Shown here: positions 6,352-12,997 of the stretch, piece by piece | Numbering within the stretch: position 1 is the stretch's first letter | Layout of the letters: every line of letters starts with the position of its first letter | NCBI GenBank assembly: GCA_964360145.1 | Contig: CAYHWW010000080.1 | Location: 1 to 14,595, forward strand | Direction: 5' to 3' | DNA length: 14,595 nucleotides | Source: CAYHWW01 sp964360145 | Lineage (GTDB): Bacteria > Bdellovibrionota > UBA1018 > CAYHWW01 | The notes under the pieces: generated by a model | Seen by the model: only the letters and a program-made list of their open reading frames with translations | Told to the model about the DNA's origin: nothing | Databases searched by the model: none | Translations under genes and position numbers: made by a program

Positions 6352-6908
6352 TGGATCTCTTTTCTAGAGAAGAACTCGGCGTGTTTCTCCGAGCCGTGGA
6401 TCGACACCTCCACGAGCCGTTTTCGCTGCTCATCATCGGGGGCACCGCCGCGGCATTGGCCTTTGATGTGACGTCATATACAAAAGATATTGATGTCATG
6501 GGTAACGTCACTGCGCTCGAAGAGGCCTGTCGTGCGGCTCGGCTCGAGACTGGCCTGAACATCCCTTTGGGCCCCGTGGGGGTGGAGGACCACCCAGAAA
6601 ACATGATGGAACGTTTATTGCTAGTAGAGATCAGTGGGCTCACCCACCTCATCATCCACGTGCCGGAGCGCCATGATTTGGTGTTGATGAAAATGATGCG
6701 CGGGCAACAGAATGATGTGGATACCGCGCTGGAAATTCACGGGTATCAGCCGCTGCTCTTTGAAGAACTGTGCGGGCGTTTTAAAAATGAGATGGGCCAT
6801 GTGCACGGCGACCCCGGGCGCATCAGGGATAACTTCGCGGCACTTATAGAATCTTTGTATGGGGAAGCAGCGGTCCGCCGTGCTCTGGCAGCAGTAAAAA
6901 AATCCTAA
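6351..6908 (+). CDS. nucleotidyltransferase of DUF6036/MNT-like type
   Basis: From ATG 6351 it has 185 residues; a GTG at 6348 is a possible earlier start. The N-terminal half has the nucleotidyltransferase core: LLIIGGTAAALAFDVTSYT with the Gly-Gly pair at 30-31, and KDIDVM with Asp46 and Asp48 as the metal-binding pair. PERHDLVLMKMMRGQQNDVD (about 108-127) matches the conserved stretch after the core in DUF6036-type proteins. I could not place the third acidic residue with confidence. It shares the A of TGATG with the winged-helix gene and must be co-translated. Family members are often toxins or stress enzymes that add nucleotides to proteins or RNA. Here the pairing with a DNA-binding partner and an operator-like palindrome supports a toxin-antitoxin-like unit, not proven. 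Confidence 0.7.
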   Translation: MDLFSREELGVFLRAVDRHLHEPFSLLIIGGTAAALAFDVTSYTKDIDVMGNVTALEEACRAARLETGLNIPLGPVGVEDHPENMMERLLLVEISGLTHLIIHVPERHDLVLMKMMRGQQNDVDTALEIHGYQPLLFEELCGRFKNEMGHVHGDPGRIRDNFAALIESLYGEAAVRRALAAVKKS

Positions 6909-6929
6909 GGGCCCTTCGCGGCATTGAGT

Positions 6930-6935
6930 TATATT
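6930..6935 (+). promoter_or_regulatory. candidate -10 box of the methyltransferase gene
   Basis: TATATT lies in the 37-bp gap after the nucleotidyltransferase stop and ends 10 nt before ATG 6946. No Shine-Dalgarno is seen in the gap. Either a near-leaderless message starts here, or the gene is read through from the operon. Confidence 0.3.
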
Positions 6936-6945
6936 CCTCTTACCC

Positions 6946-7974
6946 ATGCTTCTCAATTCCCTTAAAAATCACCAGGTGCGTCCCTATTTCTGGCGCTCCC
7001 GCCGTGAGAGCCTCGGTGCCGTGGAGTTTCACTACCTGGACTTGGGGGTGCTGAGAGATGCGGTGGCGGAGGAAAAGGTCACGGACGAGGCCCTGGAGGA
7101 ACTGCTCTACGGTACAAGCGTTGAGCGCCGCTATACGGGCTGGACCCGGGAAGTCCTTCTTTTTGTTGCCACTCAGTGTGGTTTTTCTATTGAATCAGGT
7201 GCCGACACAGCGAGCCCCAGTGGGGATGGCCCCGGGCCTTGGGTGCCCCGCAATCTGCGGTTAGAGTCCGCGCCCTGGGGCCCTGCTCAGATCCTTGCCG
7301 CCCGGGCGCACCTTGGGGAGCAACGCCTCTGGGCCTGGCGCAAGTCCCTTCGGCTATCCACGGTGAGCGCCAAGGCTCGGTTGAAAGCGGCGTTGCGGCC
7401 CGCGGATCTTTCTGGGCAGGGGCTGCGCTTGAATCTCGGCGCCGGCGACGAAAACCATGTCGGCTACATCAAAGTGGATCGCGCCGGCTGCCAGCACGTC
7501 TACGATGACATCGTGACGTTGACCCGCATTCGCGATGGTTCCGTGGCTGAGATTTACACCAACCATGTGTTGGAGCACGTCCCTGAGCCGCTGCTGACCC
7601 CCATGCTCACGCGCTGGAGGGAAGTGCTAGCTCCTGGAGGGCGGGTACTGGCCCGGATGCCCGATGCCCGCCAAGCCGTATTGAGCCTCGGAGCGCCTTG
7701 GGTAGAGGCCACCGCGGAGGAATTGACGCGCCACGGACTGCCGGATTTTCTCGCAAAAGAGGCCACGCGGGAAGGAGTCCTCGACGACCAAGCCGCTATC
7801 CAGCTCATCTATGGCTGGTCGGGCTCCACGCCATTCTCATGGGATGACGTCAATCAGCATAAAACCCTGTGGACGCCAGCGCTCGCACGCAAACGCTTCG
7901 AGGCAGCGGGATTTACCGTGGAGTATGCAGAAAACCTGGGGACGCTCAACACCCTAGTAGTAGCGCAAGCCTAG
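6946..7974 (+). CDS. class I SAM-dependent methyltransferase
   Basis: 342 residues, apparently cytoplasmic. The Rossmann core lies at about 158-240: motif I LRLNLGAGDE (160-169) binds SAM, YIKVDR (174-179) supplies the acidic residue for the ribose, NHVLEHVP (206-213) is the motif seen after strand 4, and EVLAPGGRVLARMPD (226-240) is the next strand. The C-terminal part has WSWDD-like FSWDDVNQHKTLWT (297-310) and EAAGFTVEY (319-327), as in methyltransferases grouped with glycan and LPS genes. Residues 1-150 are an extension I do not recognise; WTREVLLFVATQCGF (66-80) there resembles the end of another methyltransferase, so a fused or duplicated degenerate domain is possible. The substrate is unknown. 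It converges with the pyruvate kinase gene across 28 bp. Confidence 0.8.
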   Translation: MLLNSLKNHQVRPYFWRSRRESLGAVEFHYLDLGVLRDAVAEEKVTDEALEELLYGTSVERRYTGWTREVLLFVATQCGFSIESGADTASPSGDGPGPWVPRNLRLESAPWGPAQILAARAHLGEQRLWAWRKSLRLSTVSAKARLKAALRPADLSGQGLRLNLGAGDENHVGYIKVDRAGCQHVYDDIVTLTRIRDGSVAEIYTNHVLEHVPEPLLTPMLTRWREVLAPGGRVLARMPDARQAVLSLGAPWVEATAEELTRHGLPDFLAKEATREGVLDDQAAIQLIYGWSGSTPFSWDDVNQHKTLWTPALARKRFEAAGFTVEYAENLGTLNTLVVAQA

Positions 7975-7976
7975 TT

Positions 7977-8021
7977 TTCGCGGGAAAATCCCCCGCGAAC
8001 CCCTAGTCCGCGAGGCGGACT
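7977..8021. terminator. two tandem hairpins between convergent genes
   Basis: TTCGCGGG and CCCGCGAA (7977-7984, 7992-7999) form an 8-bp stem with a 7-base loop in the gap. AGTCCGC-GAG-GCGGACT (8005-8021) forms a perfect 7-bp stem with a 3-base loop over the last codons of the pyruvate kinase gene. Neither has a clean T-run, so they are weak or Rho-assisted terminators at best. Confidence 0.45.
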
Positions 8022-9754
8022 ACTTCGATGGCGTTGGTGGGGCAAATCTCCATGCAGGCGTTGTCGAAAGTGCAGTTCTTGCAGTTGTTCTCTTTCAAGA
8101 ACACGAGTCGCCCTTCCATGCCGAAGATATCATTGGGGCAGACTTCGACGCAGCCACCGCATTGGTTGCAGAGATCCTGGTCGATGACGAATTGGGCGCG
8201 CTTGGCGCGGTAGCCCGTGACGTTCTCGCCGGGCACGCGCTTTTTGCCTTCGCGGGAGGTGCTCACCTTCACCACTTTAAGGGAGTTGGTGGAGCCGTGC
8301 TTCAAGGGGGGGGAACCCGCGGAGCATACGAAGAGATCGCCACGATCGAGGACGCCGCTCGCCACGAGGCGCGTTTCCGCCACTTGGAAAAGGGCTTCCA
8401 CGCGGTGGGAGTCTGAGCCGACGCCTTCCGCGGCAGCCACCTCGGCGGCGGTGAGAAGCTCCGCTTGCACACCCCAGACCAGCGCCAGCTGGCGGCTCAC
8501 GGCCACAGAGTCAGTGAGGGCCACGATGGGGCAGGGCGGGCGGTGTTGGGCGAGGGCCAGGGCGGATTCACCGGTGTGGGTGATGCAGACGGCAGCTTTA
8601 GCGCCCAGGGCCTGCACGAGAGATGCGGCGGCGAACTCCACGGCCTGGGCGATGGAGGAATCAGCGCCGGGCAGGTGGCGGAAGGTCTCATCGGCGTTGC
8701 GGTGACGGCGCAACTCCGTCTCCAAAATGATATTGTGCATGGTGCTCACCGAGAGGACGGGGAATTTCCCCGAGGCGCTCTCCGCTGAGAGCATGACAGC
8801 GTCGGTGCCATCCAGCACGGCATTGGCGACGTCGCTAGCCTCCGCGCGGGTGGGGCGCGGCGTTGAGATCATGCTCTCCAGCATCTGAGTGGCGGTGATG
8901 ACGGGGATGCCTGCATTATTGGCGAGCCGAATGAATTCTTTCTGCAGGGAAGGCACTTTTGCCGTGCCCACTTCCACGGCGAGATCGCCCCGGGCCACCA
9001 TGATGGCGTCGGTGACTTCTAAAATCGCTTTGATGTTCTCGACCGCTTCCGCCTTCTCGATCTTGGATATCACGGGGATGTTCTTCTTATGGCCGTGCAT
9101 GAATTTCTTCACGTTGCGTACGTCGTCAGATGTGCGTACGAAGGATAGAGCGATGAAGTCCACGCCGAGCTGCATGCCGAAGAGCAGGTCCTCCCTGTCT
9201 TTCTCAGTGAAAGCGGAAACCGAGAGCTTGGTGTCAGGGAAGTTCATCCCTTTATGGTCTTTCAGCGCCCCACCGAAGACTATCTGCCCCTTGATGTAGT
9301 CTTTTTCAATGCCCGTGACGACGAGCTCCATGTTGCCGTCATCCATGAGGATGCGTTCACCGACGCGCATCTCACGGGCCAGTGGCTCGTAATTGTAGGG
9401 GATCACTGGCGGCGCGCCTGCTGCGGGTTGGGCGGCCACGGTATTGCGATCCTCCAGTCTCAGGTGCACTTCCGCGGACTTCTCAAGGACGATGCTGCCG
9501 CCAGGGAAGCGCCCCACCCGCAGCTTCGGGCCTTGCAGATCCTGGAGAATGGCAATGGGTTTGCCGACGCTGGCAGCCGCGGTGCGAACGATGTCGTAGC
9601 GCTTCCGATGGTCCTCATGGGTGCCATGGGAGAAGTTGAAGCGGAAGACATCCACTCCGGCTTTGATGAGACTCTCCACCACCGCGGGATCGCTGGAGGC
9701 GGGGCCCAAAGTGGCGACAATCTTCACGCGGCGGGGTGGCTGGCTCGATGTCAT
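8003..9754 (-). CDS. pyk: pyruvate kinase fused to a C-terminal 2x[4Fe-4S] ferredoxin domain
   Basis: 583 residues, about 100 longer than a standard pyruvate kinase. The kinase converts phosphoenolpyruvate and ADP to pyruvate and ATP. Visible motifs are KIVATLGPASS (11-21), FRFNFSHG (37-44), LQDLQGPKLRVG (70-81), ISKIEK with catalytic Lys231 and metal ligand Glu233, MVARGDLAVE with Asp257, and ITATQMLESM (286-295). The C-terminal regulatory domain (about 368-497) ends SPPLKHGSTNSLKVVKV, the family's normal end. A linker (498-520) then leads to a ferredoxin domain: CNQCGGCVEVCP (Cys529, 532, 535, 539) and CKNCTFDNACMEICP (Cys558, 561, 567, 571). All eight cluster ligands are present. No stop or ATG lies between the parts, so this is one protein. 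The start overlaps the coiled-coil gene by ATGA. Redox sensing or electron transfer linked to pyruvate oxidation is inference. Confidence 0.95.
   Translation of the reverse strand: MTSSQPPRRVKIVATLGPASSDPAVVESLIKAGVDVFRFNFSHGTHEDHRKRYDIVRTAAASVGKPIAILQDLQGPKLRVGRFPGGSIVLEKSAEVHLRLEDRNTVAAQPAAGAPPVIPYNYEPLAREMRVGERILMDDGNMELVVTGIEKDYIKGQIVFGGALKDHKGMNFPDTKLSVSAFTEKDREDLLFGMQLGVDFIALSFVRTSDDVRNVKKFMHGHKKNIPVISKIEKAEAVENIKAILEVTDAIMVARGDLAVEVGTAKVPSLQKEFIRLANNAGIPVITATQMLESMISTPRPTRAEASDVANAVLDGTDAVMLSAESASGKFPVLSVSTMHNIILETELRRHRNADETFRHLPGADSSIAQAVEFAAASLVQALGAKAAVCITHTGESALALAQHRPPCPIVALTDSVAVSRQLALVWGVQAELLTAAEVAAAEGVGSDSHRVEALFQVAETRLVASGVLDRGDLFVCSAGSPPLKHGSTNSLKVVKVSTSREGKKRVPGENVTGYRAKRAQFVIDQDLCNQCGGCVEVCPNDIFGMEGRLVFLKENNCKNCTFDNACMEICPTNAIEVVRLAD
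8306..8313 (-). repeat. C8 tract near the end of the pyruvate kinase domain
   Basis: Eight C on the coding strand encode Ser481-Pro-Pro483. A slip would keep the catalytic domains but lose the last strand of the kinase and the ferredoxin domain. Confidence 0.7.
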
Positions 9755-11703
9755 GATTTCATGCGCAATAATTCATTGGAGTGGCGCAGCTTGGACACTT
9801 CGACCTTCTGGTTATCGTCCTGGAGCTTCATGCGGTCTTTGTACTGGGTCTCCTGGAGGGCCAATGCCTTCTTGCTGGAGTCCTGCACGCTCTCCAGTTC
9901 GGTGCGGTGGCGCTGGGCCAGGGCGCGGAGCACCCGCTCGTTCTCGAGCTTGATGGAGTTCGTTTCCCGCGAATTTGTCATTTCCTGCTCCGCCAGCTTC
10001 TGCTCGTAGTTCTGCGCCATGTTGCGGATGCGGTATTCGTAGTCGAAGGCCATGTTCTTCATGGATGACTCGTGGTCGGCGCGGATTTTGGCCTGCATGT
10101 TCTCGGACTCGCGCTGGAATTCCTTAAACTGGATTTCCTGCATCTTCTGCATATCCTCCAGCGTGGCCGCGTTGGTCTTCGTCATGGTGCTGGAGCGCAG
10201 GCGATGCTGGTCTTCGAGGGTAGTGACCGCGGACTTGTATTCCTTGCCCTGGATATCGTTGATGGTCTCAAGCCGCATGCGCAGCCGGTTCATCTTGGCG
10301 ACATTGTCCTGATTGCCCTCGGCGACCTGTACCTCGCGCTCCCGGTGATCGCGGAGGCGCTCGCTCTGGTAGTAGCTGCCGAGCTCCTCGTTGGTGCGCT
10401 TCGTTGTGCCCTCCAACGCCTTCTGCTTCTGCTCGTAAGCGGCGGCGATGCGGTGGCGTTCGGCCAGGTGGTTGGCGGACGTGTTGCGATGTTCCTCGGC
10501 CAGCTTCTCCCGGCGGGTGTCGTCGGCCTGCAGATTCGAGGATTCAAGCTTGGTGATGCGATTCTGGAAGTTGCCCTTGATGTTGTCGAACTGCTCCTGG
10601 TCCTTCTGCTCAAGGCCGCGCAGGTTCCGGGAGTGTTCGGAGTTGAGCTCGCTGATCGTGTCCTCGTAGGTCTTTTTCATCGACTCGCGGGCGAGGTGGT
10701 CGTTCTGCACGCCGCGGCGCTTGGCCATGTCGGCATCCAGGGCCTGCTTGTTCTCGCGGGCTTCGTTGGTGTATTTGGCGTCGTTCAGCGTGCGCTCCAT
10801 GCTGAGCTTCTGATCCTGCTCACGCAGCTTGTGCTCGTGATTCATGGCTGACAGCTTGTTGGACGTCTCGATGTCTTTTTTGGCGACCGCGAAGTTGTTC
10901 TCCGACTGGGTGCGCGCCAGATTGTCAGAGAGGCGGTTGCGGTAGGTCTCCAGCGAGTCCGCGCCGGTCTGCGAGAGTTTCCTCTCATTCAGGTTCTTCT
11001 CGTCGGTAAGCTGCTGTTCCCGCAACGCGAAAGAATCCTTCATGTTCTTTTCCTGGTTGGCGTGCTGGTTCTGGAACTGCTCCAGCCTCAGATCGGAGAG
11101 CATCTTGTCGCGGCGGGATTCCTCGAAACTCTGGCGGCGCTCGCTGTTGAGCTTCTGGTTGAAGTTCTTGGTGCTCTCGCGCATCTGGGCCTGGAAGCCG
11201 CCTGAGGACTTGTCGAGCTTGTCGTTGGTCTGGTTGTAGTTGCGGAAACTCTCGTTGGCTTGCTGGCGTTTCAGGTTAGTGAGCTCTTCATCATGGCTAC
11301 GGTCCCTGTTCTCGTTGTACTTCTCGTTGCCCTTGACCAGCTCTTCCACTTGCTCGGCGCTCTTTGACTTCTCATGCTGGAGGGCATGGAAGTTCTCTTC
11401 AGTCTGGCGGCCGAACTTGTCGTAATAATTCTTGGAATCCAGGTGAGATTGTTTCTCGAAGCGGTCAGCCAGGCGGGTAGTCTCCCGCATCTGGTCTTCT
11501 TTCTGCTTCGTCAGCGACTGTTCTTTCTCCTGGCGCAGCTCGCTAATGGACTTCGACTTGCTTTTGTCGAGCTCGGTTACGTTATTCTCATAACGTGCGC
11601 GCTGTTTATTCGTGTCCTCAGAGTAACGATCGCCCAACTCCCGCAAGCGGCGTTGGTACTGGTCATGTTCCCTGGCGCTGTCATTGATCCCGTTGATCGC
11701 CAT
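9751..11703 (-). CDS. long coiled-coil protein, possible cytoskeletal or scaffold filament
   Basis: From ATG 11703 (MAINGINDSAREH) it has 650 residues; a TTG six codons upstream is less likely. The composition is dominated by Glu, Lys, Arg, Gln, Asn, Asp, Ser and Leu, and I find no Pro, Cys or Trp in the whole chain. Hydrophobic residues recur at heptad-like spacing, as in RLRELGDRYSEDTNK and KLAEEHRNTSANHLAERHR. There is no signal peptide or membrane segment. This fits an almost unbroken helical rod, which at 1.5 angstrom per residue would be near 100 nm if straight. It has no sequence family I recognise; the intermediate-filament-like Ccp of Bdellovibrio is a functional comparison only. The stop overlaps the pyruvate kinase start by ATGA, so the two are co-translated. 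A strong terminator upstream separates it from the thioredoxin-fold gene. Confidence 0.8.
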   Translation of the reverse strand: MAINGINDSAREHDQYQRRLRELGDRYSEDTNKQRARYENNVTELDKSKSKSISELRQEKEQSLTKQKEDQMRETTRLADRFEKQSHLDSKNYYDKFGRQTEENFHALQHEKSKSAEQVEELVKGNEKYNENRDRSHDEELTNLKRQQANESFRNYNQTNDKLDKSSGGFQAQMRESTKNFNQKLNSERRQSFEESRRDKMLSDLRLEQFQNQHANQEKNMKDSFALREQQLTDEKNLNERKLSQTGADSLETYRNRLSDNLARTQSENNFAVAKKDIETSNKLSAMNHEHKLREQDQKLSMERTLNDAKYTNEARENKQALDADMAKRRGVQNDHLARESMKKTYEDTISELNSEHSRNLRGLEQKDQEQFDNIKGNFQNRITKLESSNLQADDTRREKLAEEHRNTSANHLAERHRIAAAYEQKQKALEGTTKRTNEELGSYYQSERLRDHREREVQVAEGNQDNVAKMNRLRMRLETINDIQGKEYKSAVTTLEDQHRLRSSTMTKTNAATLEDMQKMQEIQFKEFQRESENMQAKIRADHESSMKNMAFDYEYRIRNMAQNYEQKLAEQEMTNSRETNSIKLENERVLRALAQRHRTELESVQDSSKKALALQETQYKDRMKLQDDNQKVEVSKLRHSNELLRMKS

Positions 11704-11709
11704 GATTTC

Positions 11710-11737
11710 AGTGTAATGCAACGCGACGCTGGCCCAA
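11710..11737 (-). promoter_or_regulatory. candidate promoter of the coiled-coil/pyruvate kinase operon
   Basis: On the minus strand TTGGGC (11737-11732), 16 bp, then TACACT (11715-11710) resembles a -35/-10 pair. The -10 ends six bases before ATG 11703, and no Shine-Dalgarno is visible, so the message may be leaderless. The terminator at 11780-11814 supports a new promoter here. Confidence 0.4.
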
Positions 11738-11748
11738 ACAGGGCGAGC

Positions 11749-11772
11749 AAAAGGAAAGCATGATTTCCTTTT
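11749..11772. repeat. perfect 9-bp inverted repeat upstream of the coiled-coil operon
   Basis: AAAAGGAAA and TTTCCTTTT flank a 6-base spacer (GCATGA). It sits just upstream of the candidate -35 and just past the terminator of the preceding gene, so it could be an operator or a second, T-rich hairpin for read-through transcripts. Confidence 0.5.
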
Positions 11773-11779
11773 GAGGGCG

Positions 11780-11814
11780 AAAAAAATGCCCGGGTCATGA
11801 GGCCCCCGGGCATT
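11780..11814 (-). terminator. strong intrinsic terminator after the thioredoxin-fold lipoprotein gene
   Basis: On the minus strand AATGCCCGGG and CCCGGGCATT form a perfect 10-bp GC-rich stem with a 10-base loop, running straight into seven T. It starts about 24 bp past the stop at 11838. Confidence 0.9.
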
Positions 11815-11837
11815 CCTTGCCTAGCGTATCTCGAGGA

Positions 11838-12899
11838 TCAGTCAGCCATGTCTTCTTCGATGGCTTCTTTGAATACTTCAAAGGGCTGGGCGCCCTGGAT
11901 GAGCTTACCGTTGACGAAGAAGGTGGGGGTGGAACGCACGCCCAGCTTAGTGCCGTAATCCAAGTCCTTCTGCACCGCGTCGGCGAACTTGTGGCTATCC
12001 AAGCACTTGCCGAACTGGTCAACATTGATGCCCATGTCTTTCGCTAGTTTTTTCAGGCTCTCATTGTCGAGCTTGTCCTGAGCGGCGAAGAGCTTGTCGT
12101 GGTACGACCAGAACTTATCAGGGTTCTGTTCGAACACGCACATGGAGGCCTCGGATGCGGGCTTAGCTTGGGGGTGCATGGGCAAGGGGTAGTGGCGGAA
12201 GGAAACGGCCACTTTTTTGCCATACTTCTTTTTGATCTCGGTCACGACGTTGGCGCCACGGGAGCAAAAGGGGCATTGGAAGTCGGAGAACACCACGACC
12301 TTCACCTTCGCGTTGCGATCGCCGTATACGGGGCCGCTGCCCAGTTCCACGTCCACTTTGAGGCTGGGTTTGCTGAAGAAGATCTCCACTTTGTTGTCCT
12401 TGGAGAGCTTGGCGATGAGCACGTCACGCTCATCGTTCTTCTTTGTGGCACGCATGTAGGCGGTGATCTTGTCCTTGTACTGGGACACTTGCTCCTTGGG
12501 GATGTGTTTCTCTTCTGCGAATTTATTCACGTCACTGTCGGAGACTTTAGCGTCTTTGAGCACCTTGGCGTCAATGTAGCCCATGACGTCCATGCCTGCC
12601 TTTTTGGCATCGGCGCCGTATTTGGCTTCAAGCAGGAGCTCGCCCACCCGGGCCATGCGCAGGTCATGGAGGCGCTTGTAGGCCTCGGAGAATTCCATTT
12701 TCTGGTCGCCGATGAGCTCGTCATCGGTGAAGTCTTTGCCGTTGATCGAGAGGGCAAAGCCGGGCTTGCCCCCGTCTTTGAAGGTGTATCGAGGCTTCTC
12801 CTTGGCCCGGCTGCTGTTTGTGCAGGCGAACACAACGAGGAGCGCCGCAGCAGAGAGGGCGGTGGTGACGGGCGCGAGACGTTTCTTGAAAGTGGACAT
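11838..12899 (-). CDS. DsbA-like thioredoxin-fold lipoprotein with SurA-N-like region
   Basis: From ATG 12899 it has 353 residues; GGAGG lies 10 nt upstream. The longer open frame to 13043 overlaps kdsD and is not used. The N-terminus is a lipoprotein signal: MSTFKKR, a hydrophobic core, then VFAC with lipid-bearing Cys26. Residues about 47-165 are helical and charged (FTDDELIGDQ, then EAKYGADAKKAGMD) and resemble the SurA/PpiC N-terminal region found ahead of some DsbA-type domains. The thioredoxin-fold part starts near 180: VVVFSDFQCPFCSRGA has the redox pair Cys209 and Cys212, and RSTPTFFVNG carries the cis-proline Pro325. It should act in the periplasm as a disulphide oxidase or isomerase, anchored to a membrane. 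It follows kdsD by 98 bp and ends in a strong terminator, so it may be the last gene of that unit. Confidence 0.85.
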   Translation of the reverse strand: MSTFKKRLAPVTTALSAAALLVVFACTNSSRAKEKPRYTFKDGGKPGFALSINGKDFTDDELIGDQKMEFSEAYKRLHDLRMARVGELLLEAKYGADAKKAGMDVMGYIDAKVLKDAKVSDSDVNKFAEEKHIPKEQVSQYKDKITAYMRATKKNDERDVLIAKLSKDNKVEIFFSKPSLKVDVELGSGPVYGDRNAKVKVVVFSDFQCPFCSRGANVVTEIKKKYGKKVAVSFRHYPLPMHPQAKPASEASMCVFEQNPDKFWSYHDKLFAAQDKLDNESLKKLAKDMGINVDQFGKCLDSHKFADAVQKDLDYGTKLGVRSTPTFFVNGKLIQGAQPFEVFKEAIEEDMAD

Positions 12900-12934
12900 G
12901 TGAGAGAAGCCTCCGTGTAATAGTTGTTGAAAGT

Positions 12935-12956
12935 GTAGGGGCGGATTGCCCCCTAC
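12935..12956 (-). other. hairpin in the leader of the thioredoxin-fold lipoprotein gene
   Basis: GTAGGGG and CCCCTAC form a perfect 7-bp stem with an 8-base loop in the 98-bp gap after kdsD. No T-run follows, so it is more likely an mRNA leader structure or processing point than a terminator. Confidence 0.5.
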
Positions 12957-12997
12957 GGCAAATGAAAATTCTCTCATCTCTAATGATGCAAGAGACG

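Noticed and set aside
7977..8021. A strong bidirectional intrinsic terminator between the convergent genes
   Set aside because: The stems are good but neither side has a T-run, so only a weak call was made.
9254..10009. A 251-codon plus-strand open frame across the pyruvate kinase and coiled-coil genes
   Set aside because: It spans the antisense of two well-supported genes with no motif of its own.
10072..10851. A 259-codon plus-strand open frame opposite the coiled-coil gene, very hydrophobic
   Set aside because: It is the antisense image of Glu/Lys/Gln-rich codons, which read as Leu/Val/Ala on the other strand. The minus-strand gene is the coherent one.
12099..12920. A 273-codon plus-strand open frame opposite the thioredoxin-fold lipoprotein gene
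   Set aside because: It is antisense to a gene with clear CPFC and lipoprotein motifs and shows no motif of its own.
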